In this document: one piece after another, positions 1-5,014 of the stretch
How positions within the stretch are numbered: position 1 is the first letter of the stretch
How the letters are laid out: each line of letters opens with the position of its first letter
Source of the DNA: DATHSY01 sp046729855
GTDB lineage: Bacteria; Actinomycetota; UBA4738; HRBIN12
DNA length: 5,225 nucleotides
NCBI GenBank assembly: GCA_046729855.1
Contig: JBKPHM010000134.1
Coordinates: 1-5,225 of the forward strand
Direction: 5' to 3'
Translations under genes and position numbers: made by a program
The notes under the pieces: generated by a model
What the model saw: the letters and a program-made list of their open reading frames with translations, nothing else
The model's database searches: none
Told to the model about the DNA's origin: nothing

Positions 1-250
1 GGCAGAAGAGATCGACAAGCTCAGAAGAGGCGGCGACGGCCACATCGTGGTCTGGGGCGGCGTCAGCCTCTGGCGGTCGCTCATGCGGCTCGACCTGATC
101 GACGAGCTCCAGCTCAGCTTGTTCCCCTACGTTGCGGACGAGGGCACCCGGCTGTTCGACGGCGTCCCCAAGTCCTACCGACTCGACCTGGTCTCCAGCA
201 CCGCTTCCAGCAACGGGATCGTCGAGCTGCAGTACCGCCGGCACCGCTAA
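1..250 (+). CDS. Dihydrofolate reductase family protein (RibD C-terminal type), 3' end only
   Basis: The reading frame is open from base 2 and ends at TAA (248-250), giving the last 82 residues of a protein whose start lies outside the window. Visible motifs are VVWGGVSLWRSLMRL (residues 16-30 of the fragment), then LIDELQLSLFPYVADEGTRLF (32-52 region). This matches the C-terminal half of the RibD_C/DHFR-like fold: a glycine pair before a helix, then a 'DEL' strand and a 'P...G..LF' segment. Family members are NADPH-dependent reductases of pteridine- or pyrimidine-like substrates. Many actinobacterial paralogues of this size have no assigned substrate and are not the folA enzyme. The catalytic N-terminal half is not visible, so substrate cannot be judged. 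The fragment ends in a basic tail (QYRRHR). The next intact gene is convergent (DinB). Confidence 0.85.
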   Translation, partial: AEEIDKLRRGGDGHIVVWGGVSLWRSLMRLDLIDELQLSLFPYVADEGTRLFDGVPKSYRLDLVSSTASSNGIVELQYRRHR

Positions 251-280
251 CCAAGCGGCCCAGTCCGCAAGGAGGCTGTG

Positions 281-324
281 ATGGCCTGCCCGAAGTTGTG
301 TCACCGGAGGAATGGTTGAGGTTA
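281..324 (+). pseudogene. Remnant of the 5' end of a DUF899-like gene
   Basis: A strong Shine-Dalgarno (AAGGAGG, 269-275) sits five bases before ATG at 281. Read straight from that ATG, the frame stops after 13 codons. Shifting by one base near 284-286 gives LPEVVSPEEWLRL (286-324). This closely resembles the N-terminus of DUF899 (thioredoxin-like) proteins, which commonly start with a short lead and then a 'VVS.EEWL' motif. After that the sequence no longer follows the family: the expected lysine/glutamate-rich helix is absent and the frame runs on into unrelated residues. I read it as the start of a DUF899 gene, frameshifted and cut off, with its translation signal preserved. DUF899 genes often occur near DinB and RibD_C-type genes in actinobacteria, which fits the neighbours. 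The similarity is only about 13 residues, so chance remains possible. Confidence 0.4.
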
Positions 325-415
325 GGCTCGCGCTGCTGCCCTGGGACCCGCTCATCGACTATGTCGTCAGCAACGCGTCCACGAGGCCGTGAGTGCTCCG
401 TCCATAGCCTCAACT

Positions 416-448
416 CCTCCGCCATCAGCTGAATGCCATCAACGGAGG
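416..448 (-). terminator. Possible hairpin terminator at the end of the DinB gene
   Basis: CCTCCG (416-421) and CGGAGG (443-448) form a 6-bp GC-rich inverted repeat around a 21-base loop. The loop contains the DinB stop codon (439-441) and a central CAGCTG palindrome. No T-run follows on the minus strand. The position fits a terminator between the convergent genes, but the signal is weak. Confidence 0.22.
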
Positions 449-918
449 TGCGCGGACTCCCGAGCGCGGCGGATCTGATCCGCGTGGTCGTGGGCGTGGG
501 CCGCGTAGATATCGAGCCAAGCCTCCACGTCATACGGGCCGCTCTCCGTGTGCGTCCCAGCCCGCGCCCACTGCCCCTCGTCGAGCCGGTCGAGGATCTC
601 GGCCGTCGTCCGCCGCGCCGCGTCGACCGCCTCGACCGACGCCTCGATCGGGCGCTCACCGTAGAACAAGCGTTGCGCGAACTCCTCTTGGTCGTAGCCC
701 TGAATCGTCGGCGCGTCCTCGGCGATCAGGCGACGCAGCCGGATCGCGGATGTCATCTCGCTATCCGCCATGTGATGGACTACTTCCCGGGCCGTCCACT
801 CCTCCGGCCCGGGACGCGCGTCGAGCTCACCGTCGGTGATCCCTTCGAGCGCCTCCGCAAAGACGCGAGTGCCTTCCTTGTAGCGCTCGACCAACTGGAC
901 GCGCGTGCCCTGTTCCAT
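439..918 (-). CDS. DinB family protein (putative metal-dependent enzyme)
   Basis: This is a complete 159-residue protein, the usual length for the DinB/DfsB four-helix bundle family. Residues 41-54 read WTAREVVHHMADSE, the typical 'W....V..H..D' block, and residues 141-145 are HAHDH near the C-terminus. H48/H49 plus H141 and H145 are good candidates for the three-histidine metal site. Known members include thiol-dependent S-transferases such as bacillithiol- or mycothiol-dependent enzymes. Most DinB proteins have no known substrate, and none can be assigned here. ATG at 918 is chosen because GGGGGGAGGA (924-933 on the reverse strand) lies five bases upstream. The longer frame up to 1131 lacks family similarity and is less likely. 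The gene is convergent with the DHFR-like gene and divergent from clpS. Confidence 0.88.
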   Translation of the reverse strand: MEQGTRVQLVERYKEGTRVFAEALEGITDGELDARPGPEEWTAREVVHHMADSEMTSAIRLRRLIAEDAPTIQGYDQEEFAQRLFYGERPIEASVEAVDAARRTTAEILDRLDEGQWARAGTHTESGPYDVEAWLDIYAAHAHDHADQIRRARESAHLR

Positions 919-933
919 CGCAATCCTCCCCCC
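919..933 (-). promoter_or_regulatory. Ribosome binding site of the DinB gene
   Basis: The reverse strand reads GGGGGGAGGA, then five bases, then ATG. This purine-rich Shine-Dalgarno decides between the ATG at 918 and the in-frame ATG at 939, which lies upstream of the site. Confidence 0.65.
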
Positions 934-1273
934 AATCATCCCGCCGCGTCTGACGGCGTGGCCTGACCATATCCTGCGCATCGCCGCCGTGTCGTGACAG
1001 GTGGATTGCCGAAGGCCGCGTGAGGATACGCTCGCCCAGATCGACGGTGCGAGCTCATCGGCGAGCCGCTCAGCCGGTCGATCGGAGCGGTCGCGTCCGC
1101 CGACCGCGCCGGCCCGCTTCCGAACCGCCATCGGCGCTGCGAGCCCGAGCCTGATGGCCCGAGCGTTTCCGGCGGGACCTCAGAGCGGAGGCAGCTCTGG
1201 GTCGCCCACGCCTCGAATGCCAGAGACGTGCGCCTCACAGGTCAAGCGCGCGCTCCGGATGTGACGGGCGCCG
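934..1273. other. Intergenic region between divergent DinB and clpS genes, no recognised gene
   Basis: About 340 bases separate the two divergent genes. Frames stay open by composition, for example 1024-1338 on the plus strand and 936-1238 on the minus strand. Their translations are rich in R, S, G and P, have no plausible start with a ribosome site, and match no family I know. A short inverted repeat TGTC-GT-GACA occurs at 990-999. It could be an operator half-site pair or chance. Promoters for both flanking genes should lie here, but no convincing -35/-10 pair was found for DinB. Confidence 0.5.
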
Positions 1274-1279
1274 TATCGT
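1274..1279 (+). promoter_or_regulatory. Candidate -10 element for a leaderless clpS transcript
   Basis: TATCGT matches the -10 consensus at four of six positions, including the key A2 and T6. It lies seven bases before ATG 1287, so transcription could begin at the start codon. Neither clpS start candidate has a good Shine-Dalgarno, which fits a leaderless message, common in actinobacteria. No recognisable -35 hexamer is present at the right distance. Confidence 0.25.
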
Positions 1280-1286
1280 GTTCCCG

Positions 1287-1610
1287 ATGCCTTCCACCGC
1301 TCCCGCCGAGACCGCTCCGGTCGAGACCCAACCGGTAGAGACCGACGAACCCGTCTCCGACGAGATCGTCGAACGCGAGATTCCCTGGGTCGTGATCGTG
1401 TGGAACGACCCCATCAACCTGATGTCGTACGTGGTCTTCGTGTTCCAGAAGCTGTTCGGCTACAGCCGGGACAAGGCGACAAAGCTGATGCTCGACGTCC
1501 ATCACAAGGGGAAGGCCGCGGTGTCGCACGGGGCGCGGGGGAAGCGCGAGTTTGACGTGTCCCGGCTCCACGCCCACGGGTTGTGGGCCACCATGCAGAA
1601 GGATCGCTGA
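1287..1610 (+). CDS. clpS: ClpS, adaptor of the Clp protease
   Basis: ClpS binds N-terminal destabilising residues of substrates and hands them to the ClpA/ClpC unfoldase of the cytoplasmic Clp protease. From the alternative GTG (1278) the protein has 110 residues; from the preferred ATG 1287 it has 107. Numbered from the GTG start, the core begins at about residue 36 (IPWVVIVWNDPINLMSYVV). N43 and D44 match E. coli N34 and D35, M49 matches the gatekeeper M40, and H75 in LMLDVHHKGKA matches H66. The N-degron pocket therefore looks intact. The first 30 residues form an acidic, proline-rich tail with a repeating 'PVET' pattern. The 'NDPINLMSYV' form is typical of actinobacterial ClpS. The stop codon abuts the start of DUF2017, so the two are almost certainly co-transcribed. 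Confidence 0.95.
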   Translation: MPSTAPAETAPVETQPVETDEPVSDEIVEREIPWVVIVWNDPINLMSYVVFVFQKLFGYSRDKATKLMLDVHHKGKAAVSHGARGKREFDVSRLHAHGLWATMQKDR

Positions 1611-2081
1611 GTGCCGCCAGCCAGGGTCAAGCGCCTTCGGGGAGGCCGGTTCGCGCTTCGCATCACCGGGGCCGAGCGCGACGTTCTTCGTTCGCTCCCA
1701 GCCCAGCTCCGGCAGCTGCTGACCGGGCAGAACGCAGCGGCGGACCGGGAACTTCGTCGGCTCTTCCCGTCGGCGTATCCCGATGATCCCGAGAAGGCGG
1801 CCGAGTACGACGCGATGGTCCGGGACGACCTCATGGCAGAGCGGCTGGCGGCGATCGACGTCATGGAGCGAACGATCGATTCGGACCGGCTCTCGGAGGA
1901 GGAGCTGCTCGCCTGGCTGTCGTCAATCAACGACCTTCGCCTGGTGCTGGGGACCCGCCTCGACGTCCCGGAGGACCTGAGCGAACTCGATATACCTACG
2001 GGCGACCCCCGGGCCGAGAGCCTCGCGGTGTACGCCTACCTCAGCATCCTGGAAGAGGACGCGGTCGCCGCGCTCTCTTGA
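1611..2081 (+). CDS. DUF2017 family protein, ClpS-associated
   Basis: This 156-residue cytoplasmic protein belongs to the actinobacterial DUF2017 family, whose function is unknown. The family pattern is clear: ELRRLFPSAYPDDPEKAAEY (residues 47-66), the charged helix RDDLMAERLAAIDVMERTI (71-89), LAWLSSINDLRLVLGTRL (100-117), and a C-terminal YAYLSILEEDAVAAL helix (141-155). It has no signal peptide or membrane segment and is predicted mostly helical. GTG at 1611 directly follows the clpS TGA (1608-1610) without a spacer, which points to translational coupling. In many actinobacteria this gene follows clpS and precedes a JAMM metalloprotease/cysO/cysM set. That set is absent here, and a hairpin and a pseudogene follow instead. 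A role in Clp-related proteolysis is suggested only by its conserved neighbourhood. Confidence 0.9.
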   Translation: MPPARVKRLRGGRFALRITGAERDVLRSLPAQLRQLLTGQNAAADRELRRLFPSAYPDDPEKAAEYDAMVRDDLMAERLAAIDVMERTIDSDRLSEEELLAWLSSINDLRLVLGTRLDVPEDLSELDIPTGDPRAESLAVYAYLSILEEDAVAALS

Positions 2082-2122
2082 AGGCTTCGAGGTCAGGCTT
2101 CGCGACCGTCGACGAACGTCGA

Positions 2123-2143
2123 GATGCGCGAGTTTCGCGCGTC
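2123..2143 (+). terminator. Hairpin downstream of clpS-DUF2017, probable terminator
   Basis: GATGCGCGA (2123-2131), loop GTT, and TCGCGCGTC (2135-2143) form a nine-base-pair stem with a single T-G wobble and a three-base loop. It starts 41 bases after the DUF2017 stop. No T-run follows, as is often seen for terminators in GC-rich actinobacteria. It is the strongest short hairpin I found in the window. Confidence 0.45.
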
Positions 2144-2216
2144 GGCTGCTCGATCCCAGGCGGTTTGCGCTGGGGTCGTCGCGCTCATTGAAGTCGTAAG
2201 TCTAGGGATTGAACAT

Positions 2217-2991
2217 CGCGTCAGCACGGATGCGATCGAAGGGCGGGCCACGCATCGTTTCTCGTTGTCATGCCCGCCACCCCGCGATCCGGTGGCCTCA
2301 CCTGGACGGAGAGCCATGCGGAGCTGCTGGCGCGCGACGGGCTCGAACGCGGCTTGAAGCAGCTCGCCGAGATCGGAGTGGATGCGGACGGAGAGGTCGG
2401 CGACCCGGACCCGGTCGTCGCCGTTCAGGAAATCGTCGCAAAAGAGCAGTTCGACGAGATCATCGTCTCGACGCTACCCCGGGGTACCTCGAGGTGGCTC
2501 AAGGCGAAAGTACTGCAGCGATTGACTTCCTCGGTCGATCCGCCGGTGACGCACGTGATCGGTCCGCCCGAGCGCGAGACGACTGAGCAGACGCTCATGC
2601 GGGTCCCGCTGTTCTGGGGCATACCTCGACGACGCCTGAAGGCACTGGCGAAAGCCGCCGTCACGCACGAATACTCCCCGGGACGAGCCGATCGTGAAGA
2701 TCGGTTCGGTTGGATCGGACCTATAGGTGATCCTGGATGGTCGGGCTACGGTTCACCGCCAGGGGCGAACGGTGGCCACGCTGACGCCGGGGGGCTTCTT
2801 CGGCGAGATCTCGCTGCTCGACCCGGGAACGCGAACCGCAGACGTCATCGCGGACGGCCCAACCAGATGCATTCGACTGTCCGGGAAGGGCTTCTGGGAG
2901 GCCGTTGCCGCCGACCGCCGTCTGGGGGCGGCCAATGGTTCGACAGACCGGCAGAAGGTTGAGAGAGGTCGTCCAGCCGGTCGTCGATTGA
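2217..2991 (+). pseudogene. Broken gene: Usp-like domain fused to a cyclic-nucleotide-binding domain
   Basis: The middle frame (2258-2680) encodes FLVVMPATP, then GEVGDPDPVVAVQEI, then FDEIIVSTLPRGTSRWLKAK and VTHVIGP. This is typical of the C-terminal half of a universal-stress-like domain found in actinobacteria. LMRVPLFWGIPRRRLKALAK then begins a cNMP-binding domain. At about 2681 the reading frame shifts by one base. The domain continues in another frame as DEPIVKIGSVGSDL, reaches TAG (2724-2726) where a tyrosine is expected, then resumes VILDGRATVHRQGRTVATL. The phosphate-binding cassette GEISLLDPGTRTADV is intact, with Glu (2805-2807) and Arg (2832-2834) present. Two more shifts are likely: near 2256-2263 (RATHRF to FLVVMPATP) and near 2922 (the tail GRRLREVVQPVVD ends at TGA 2989-2991). 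The Usp N-terminus is not recognisable. The likely original product was a cytoplasmic cAMP/nucleotide sensor. GTG 2727 could start a truncated fragment but has no ribosome site. Confidence 0.8.
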
Positions 2992-2996
2992 CCGGC
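2976..2996. terminator. GC-rich hairpin between two convergent broken genes
   Basis: GCCGGTC (2976-2982), loop GTCGATT, and GACCGGC (2990-2996) form a seven-base-pair perfect stem over the inferred stop (2989-2991) of the Usp/cNMP-binding gene. A further GACCGGC copy at 3015-3021 could pair with the same left arm. No T-run follows on either strand. Its position between convergent genes suggests termination, but chance in GC-rich DNA is possible. Confidence 0.33.
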
Positions 2997-3042
2997 CGCG
3001 AGCGCGCTGGTGTCGACCGGCTTCGATCCGCTCCGTGACCAA

Positions 3043-3277
3043 TCAGATATAGGTCCAGGCACCGAAGTAGTGAAAGCGAGTCCACACCCGCGTCGACGAG
3101 CGTCCTCCGGATCGCCTCCGCGTCCGGGTCGGCGACCTCGAAAACGCCCGCCATCGTGGCACCGGACTCGAGCGATTCGCGGGCATCCGCCAGGCCCTCG
3201 CTGAGGGCACGCGTGAACCAGTTCCCCAACCGCTGCAGGAACGCAATCAAGCGGATGCTCGAGTCGCGCACATCCAA
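3043..3277 (-). pseudogene. Small frameshifted gene, stress-protein-like, family not named
   Basis: From TTG 3277 the minus strand reads SIRLIAFLQRLGNWFTRALS, then GATMAGVFEVADPDAEAIRRTLVDAGVDS, an alternating hydrophobic pattern that looks coding. After that the frame continues into unrelated residues through the facing gene to 2753. Shifting one base at 3075-3079 instead gives FHYFGAWTYI followed at once by TGA (3045-3043). Small actinobacterial proteins with a 'G..v..V...d...ae.i...L...Ga' segment often end in an 'H.(Y/F)(Y/F)GrW' motif, so I join the two frames into one gene of about 78 residues. I cannot name the family with certainty. The true start may lie further upstream, since no clear ribosome site precedes 3277. 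If the indel is an assembly error, the gene is intact. Confidence 0.5.
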
Positions 3278-3306
3278 ATGCGGAGTGAACTCTCCGGGCT
3301 AGAGGT

Positions 3307-3368
3307 CTGCCTGGGGATCTTCTCGATCGACAGCCGTGGCCAGCTCTGGGTCCCCTCCACCCGGGCAG
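3307..3368 (-). repeat. Long-loop inverted repeat after the ABM-like gene
   Basis: CTGCCTGGG (3307-3315) and CCCGGGCAG (3360-3368) are complementary over nine bases with one G-T wobble and a 44-base loop. The repeat starts immediately after the ABM-like stop (3370-3372) on the minus strand. It might help end transcription of the DUF1059-ABM unit, but the loop is long and no T-run follows. Confidence 0.2.
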
Positions 3369-3369
3369 T

Positions 3370-3666
3370 TCACCATTCGTTCCAGCCGGCCCCCTGCCAG
3401 ATCGTGACCTCCGGCACGCCCTCGAACATCTGGGCGAAGAACTCCTGGATCTGCGGGTTGGCCGAAAAGGCCTGGACAGCCTCGGTGGACTTCCATTCGT
3501 CGATGCCCAGGAAGTCCCGACCGTCTCCGGGGTTCAGGTAGACCCGGTGGGAGATATCGCCAGCCTGAAGGGCCATCTCCTTTGTGGCCGTAGTAACCGC
3601 GTCGTGGATCTCCCGGATGGCCTCGGAATCATCCCGGAGCCGTCCCCGTATCGTGACCAGAACCAT
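3370..3666 (-). CDS. Antibiotic biosynthesis monooxygenase (ABM) domain-like protein
   Basis: This 98-residue protein fits the small ferredoxin-like ABM fold, usually about 95-105 residues and active as a dimer. Residues 1-10 (MVLVTIRGRL) form the first strand. Residues 14-34 form a helix that ends in the usual position before 'G...YRVY' (here GDISHRVYLNPGD, 36-48). FLGIDEWKSTEAVQAF (52-67) is the characteristic 'f...e.W.s.eal.aH' block. The histidine commonly found after that block is replaced (AFSANPQIQEFF), so haem- or quinone-oxidising activity cannot be assumed. ATG 3666 is chosen because AGGAGG lies five bases upstream; the longer frame to 3723 adds a basic tail foreign to the family. 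The DUF1059 gene lies 84 bases upstream on the same strand and may share its transcript. Confidence 0.8.
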   Translation of the reverse strand: MVLVTIRGRLRDDSEAIREIHDAVTTATKEMALQAGDISHRVYLNPGDGRDFLGIDEWKSTEAVQAFSANPQIQEFFAQMFEGVPEVTIWQGAGWNEW

Positions 3667-3750
3667 GGCTGCCTCCTCTCGTTCGGACAGGTTGGCCGGG
3701 CGTGAGCGGATCGTGTTCCTCACTCACCACGAGGCCGTAGCCACGATCGC

Positions 3751-3903
3751 TCAACCGTCGTAGGGCTTCAGCTGCGCAACGGCCTGCTCGGGAGTGACGT
3801 CGATGCCGTGGTTCGCCTTGGCGTGCGCCAGCACGACCGGCACCAGGTCCTCTTCCGTACCGCGCGCATAGAAGCCGCACTCGCACTGCACCTCCTTGAT
3901 CAC
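3751..3903 (-). CDS. DUF1059 family small protein
   Basis: This 50-residue protein starts at GTG 3903. It reads KEVQCECGFYARGTEEDL (residues 3-20), then VLAHAKANHGIDVTPEQ (24-40), then a short tail. That is the DUF1059 pattern: a cysteine near the N-terminus followed by 'G....G.teeel', then 'H....HG...t.eq'. C7, C9, H27 and H32 could form a small metal site, but that is inference. Function is unknown in the family. The start is supported by a near-perfect ribosome binding site just upstream (see 3904-3915). No signal peptide or membrane segment is seen. The ABM-like gene follows on the same strand after 84 bases, so the two may form a small operon. Confidence 0.82.
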   Translation of the reverse strand: MIKEVQCECGFYARGTEEDLVPVVLAHAKANHGIDVTPEQAVAQLKPYDG

Positions 3904-3915
3904 GGGATCACCCCT
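3904..3915 (-). promoter_or_regulatory. Ribosome binding site fixing the GTG start of DUF1059
   Basis: The reverse strand just upstream of GTG 3903 contains AGGGGTGAT preceded by A-rich bases, matching the complement of the 16S rRNA 3' end (AAAGGAGGTGAT) at ten of twelve positions. It supports the GTG as the true start of this very short gene. Confidence 0.6.
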
Positions 3916-3927
3916 TTTCGACGACGG

Positions 3928-3933
3928 ATACTA
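3928..3933 (-). promoter_or_regulatory. Candidate -10 element upstream of DUF1059
   Basis: The reverse strand reads TAGTAT, matching TATAAT at four of six positions. It lies about 24 bases before the GTG start, so a short leader carrying the ribosome site would result. No good -35 element is seen at the expected distance. Confidence 0.25.
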
Positions 3934-4149
3934 GGGATGCCTGGTTGGCGAAACGTTGGAGAGTCCCGTGCGGGTGTACCTGAACGGGAAAGGGCCGTCG
4001 ACGACGGCTAGGAGCGCGAGCCTGCCATCCCCGTCAGCCGCGACTGAGGCTGCCTTTCTCGATGTCTTGGCGCGAGAGCGTTGACAGTCGACGCGGCCCC
4101 ACCTCCGAGCATCAACCCATGCTCTGACCTGCGTCACTCCCGTAGCTGG

Positions 4150-4956
4150 TCAGAGGACGGCGTCAGCAAGGGGGCGGACTTCGTCCGGTCCTCGATCCTC
4201 ATCCAACACGAGGATGACTGCCTCGGCGCCCACCTCCTCGAATGCCCGAAGATGCGACCGAGGATCGTTCCATAGGTCCCGGACCCAGAGCTGTGCCTCG
4301 GCAGCGATCGGCGGTTCCCTGTCGCACTCTGCGCAGGCGCGCTCGAGACGGACACGTGCCGCCTCGAACTCCCCGGGATCAGCGATGCTGAGGTTCCACC
4401 CGTCGGCATAGCGGGCCGCGATGGCGACCACCCGCGCGCTGCCACCGCCGATCACGAGCCGCGGCGCGGCGATGCCAATGGGCCCGAGGCTGGCGTCCGA
4501 TAGGCCGAGGGTCTGGTCGTCTACGCGCTCTCCACGCCACAGCGCGGGCAGCAGGCGGCACATCGCCTCGAGACGAGCCACCCTGTCCGTGAACGCGGGA
4601 AACGGGATCGCGAGGGCTTCGTGGTCGTACCGGGCCAAGTGGAACGAGCCCGCCCCGAGGCCTACGTCCAGCCGGCCTTTGCTGGTCGCCTGGGCCACCG
4701 CAAGCTGCCCAGCGAGGAGAAAGGGGTGGCGGAGTGAGACGTTCACGACCCGCAATGCGATGCTGACACGATCCGTCCGCTCAGCCATCGCGGCAAGGAG
4801 AGTTGGGGCGTCCCACGCCGCCGCCGACCGCGGGGACGCGGTGACGTGATCGAAGCACGCGAGCAAATCGAACTCCGCCTCCTCGGCCGCGTCCCACGAC
4901 CGGGCGAGCTCCTCGAACGACCATCCCCACTGTCCGGGCTTCACGCCGATCCGCAA
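4150..4956 (-). CDS. LLM class flavin/F420-dependent oxidoreductase
   Basis: This 268-residue protein has the bacterial luciferase-like TIM-barrel pattern. It starts RIGVKPGQWGWSFEEL (residues 2-17). The early 'FDH' motif (35-37) is where many F420-dependent members carry an active-site histidine. GRLDVGLGAGSF (94-105) is the hallmark loop, IPFPAFTDRVARLEAM (117-132) follows, and PRLVIGGGSARVVAIAARYADGWN (165-188 region) is the late cofactor/phosphate-binding segment. This pattern favours the actinobacterial F420-using branch over FMN, but the substrate cannot be deduced. Length is slightly short for the family (about 270-330). The start is uncertain: TTG 4956 is chosen because similarity begins exactly there, but no clear Shine-Dalgarno precedes it. 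The frame remains open to 5082, overlapping the permease gene. It lies 58 bases downstream of that permease on the same strand. Confidence 0.9.
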   Translation of the reverse strand: MRIGVKPGQWGWSFEELARSWDAAEEAEFDLLACFDHVTASPRSAAAWDAPTLLAAMAERTDRVSIALRVVNVSLRHPFLLAGQLAVAQATSKGRLDVGLGAGSFHLARYDHEALAIPFPAFTDRVARLEAMCRLLPALWRGERVDDQTLGLSDASLGPIGIAAPRLVIGGGSARVVAIAARYADGWNLSIADPGEFEAARVRLERACAECDREPPIAAEAQLWVRDLWNDPRSHLRAFEEVGAEAVILVLDEDRGPDEVRPLADAVL

Positions 4957-5014
4957 CGTGCAGGATCGTACCGCCCGCCAAGGCGCAGCACCGTGGCCGA
5001 GCGGCCAGGACAGC

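Noticed and set aside
312..392. Short plus-strand frame of 26 codons beginning MVEVRLALLPWDPL
   Set aside because: The purine-rich GGAGG is only one base from the ATG, too close to serve, and no similarity is recognised.
433..966. Plus-strand open frame of 177 codons opposite DinB
   Set aside because: It is the antisense of a clear DinB gene, rich in R and P, with no family resemblance.
439..1131. N-terminally extended 230-residue version of the DinB protein
   Set aside because: The extra 71 residues look non-coding, and a strong ribosome binding site sits directly before ATG 918.
1024..1338. Plus-strand frame open through the DinB-clpS gap, with high GC at third positions
   Set aside because: It has no start codon with a ribosome site, no recognisable motif, and runs into clpS out of frame.
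2093..2317. Minus-strand open frame of 74 codons after DUF2017
   Set aside because: It overlaps the terminator hairpin and the Usp remnant and shows no family pattern.
3994..4008. Six-base inverted repeat GCCGTC-GAC-GACGGC between DUF1059 and the LLM gene
   Set aside because: It is short, has no T-run, and such palindromes are frequent by chance in GC-rich DNA.
4035..4052. CAGCC/GGCTG hairpin followed by CCTTTCTC
   Set aside because: The stem has only five pairs, and the T-rich side faces the plus strand, where no gene ends.
3931..4137. Minus-strand open frame of 68 codons upstream of DUF1059
   Set aside because: It has no ribosome binding site and no recognisable family, so the 3934-4149 gap is treated as non-coding.
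4421..4849. Plus-strand open frame of 142 codons
   Set aside because: It is the antisense of the well-supported LLM gene.
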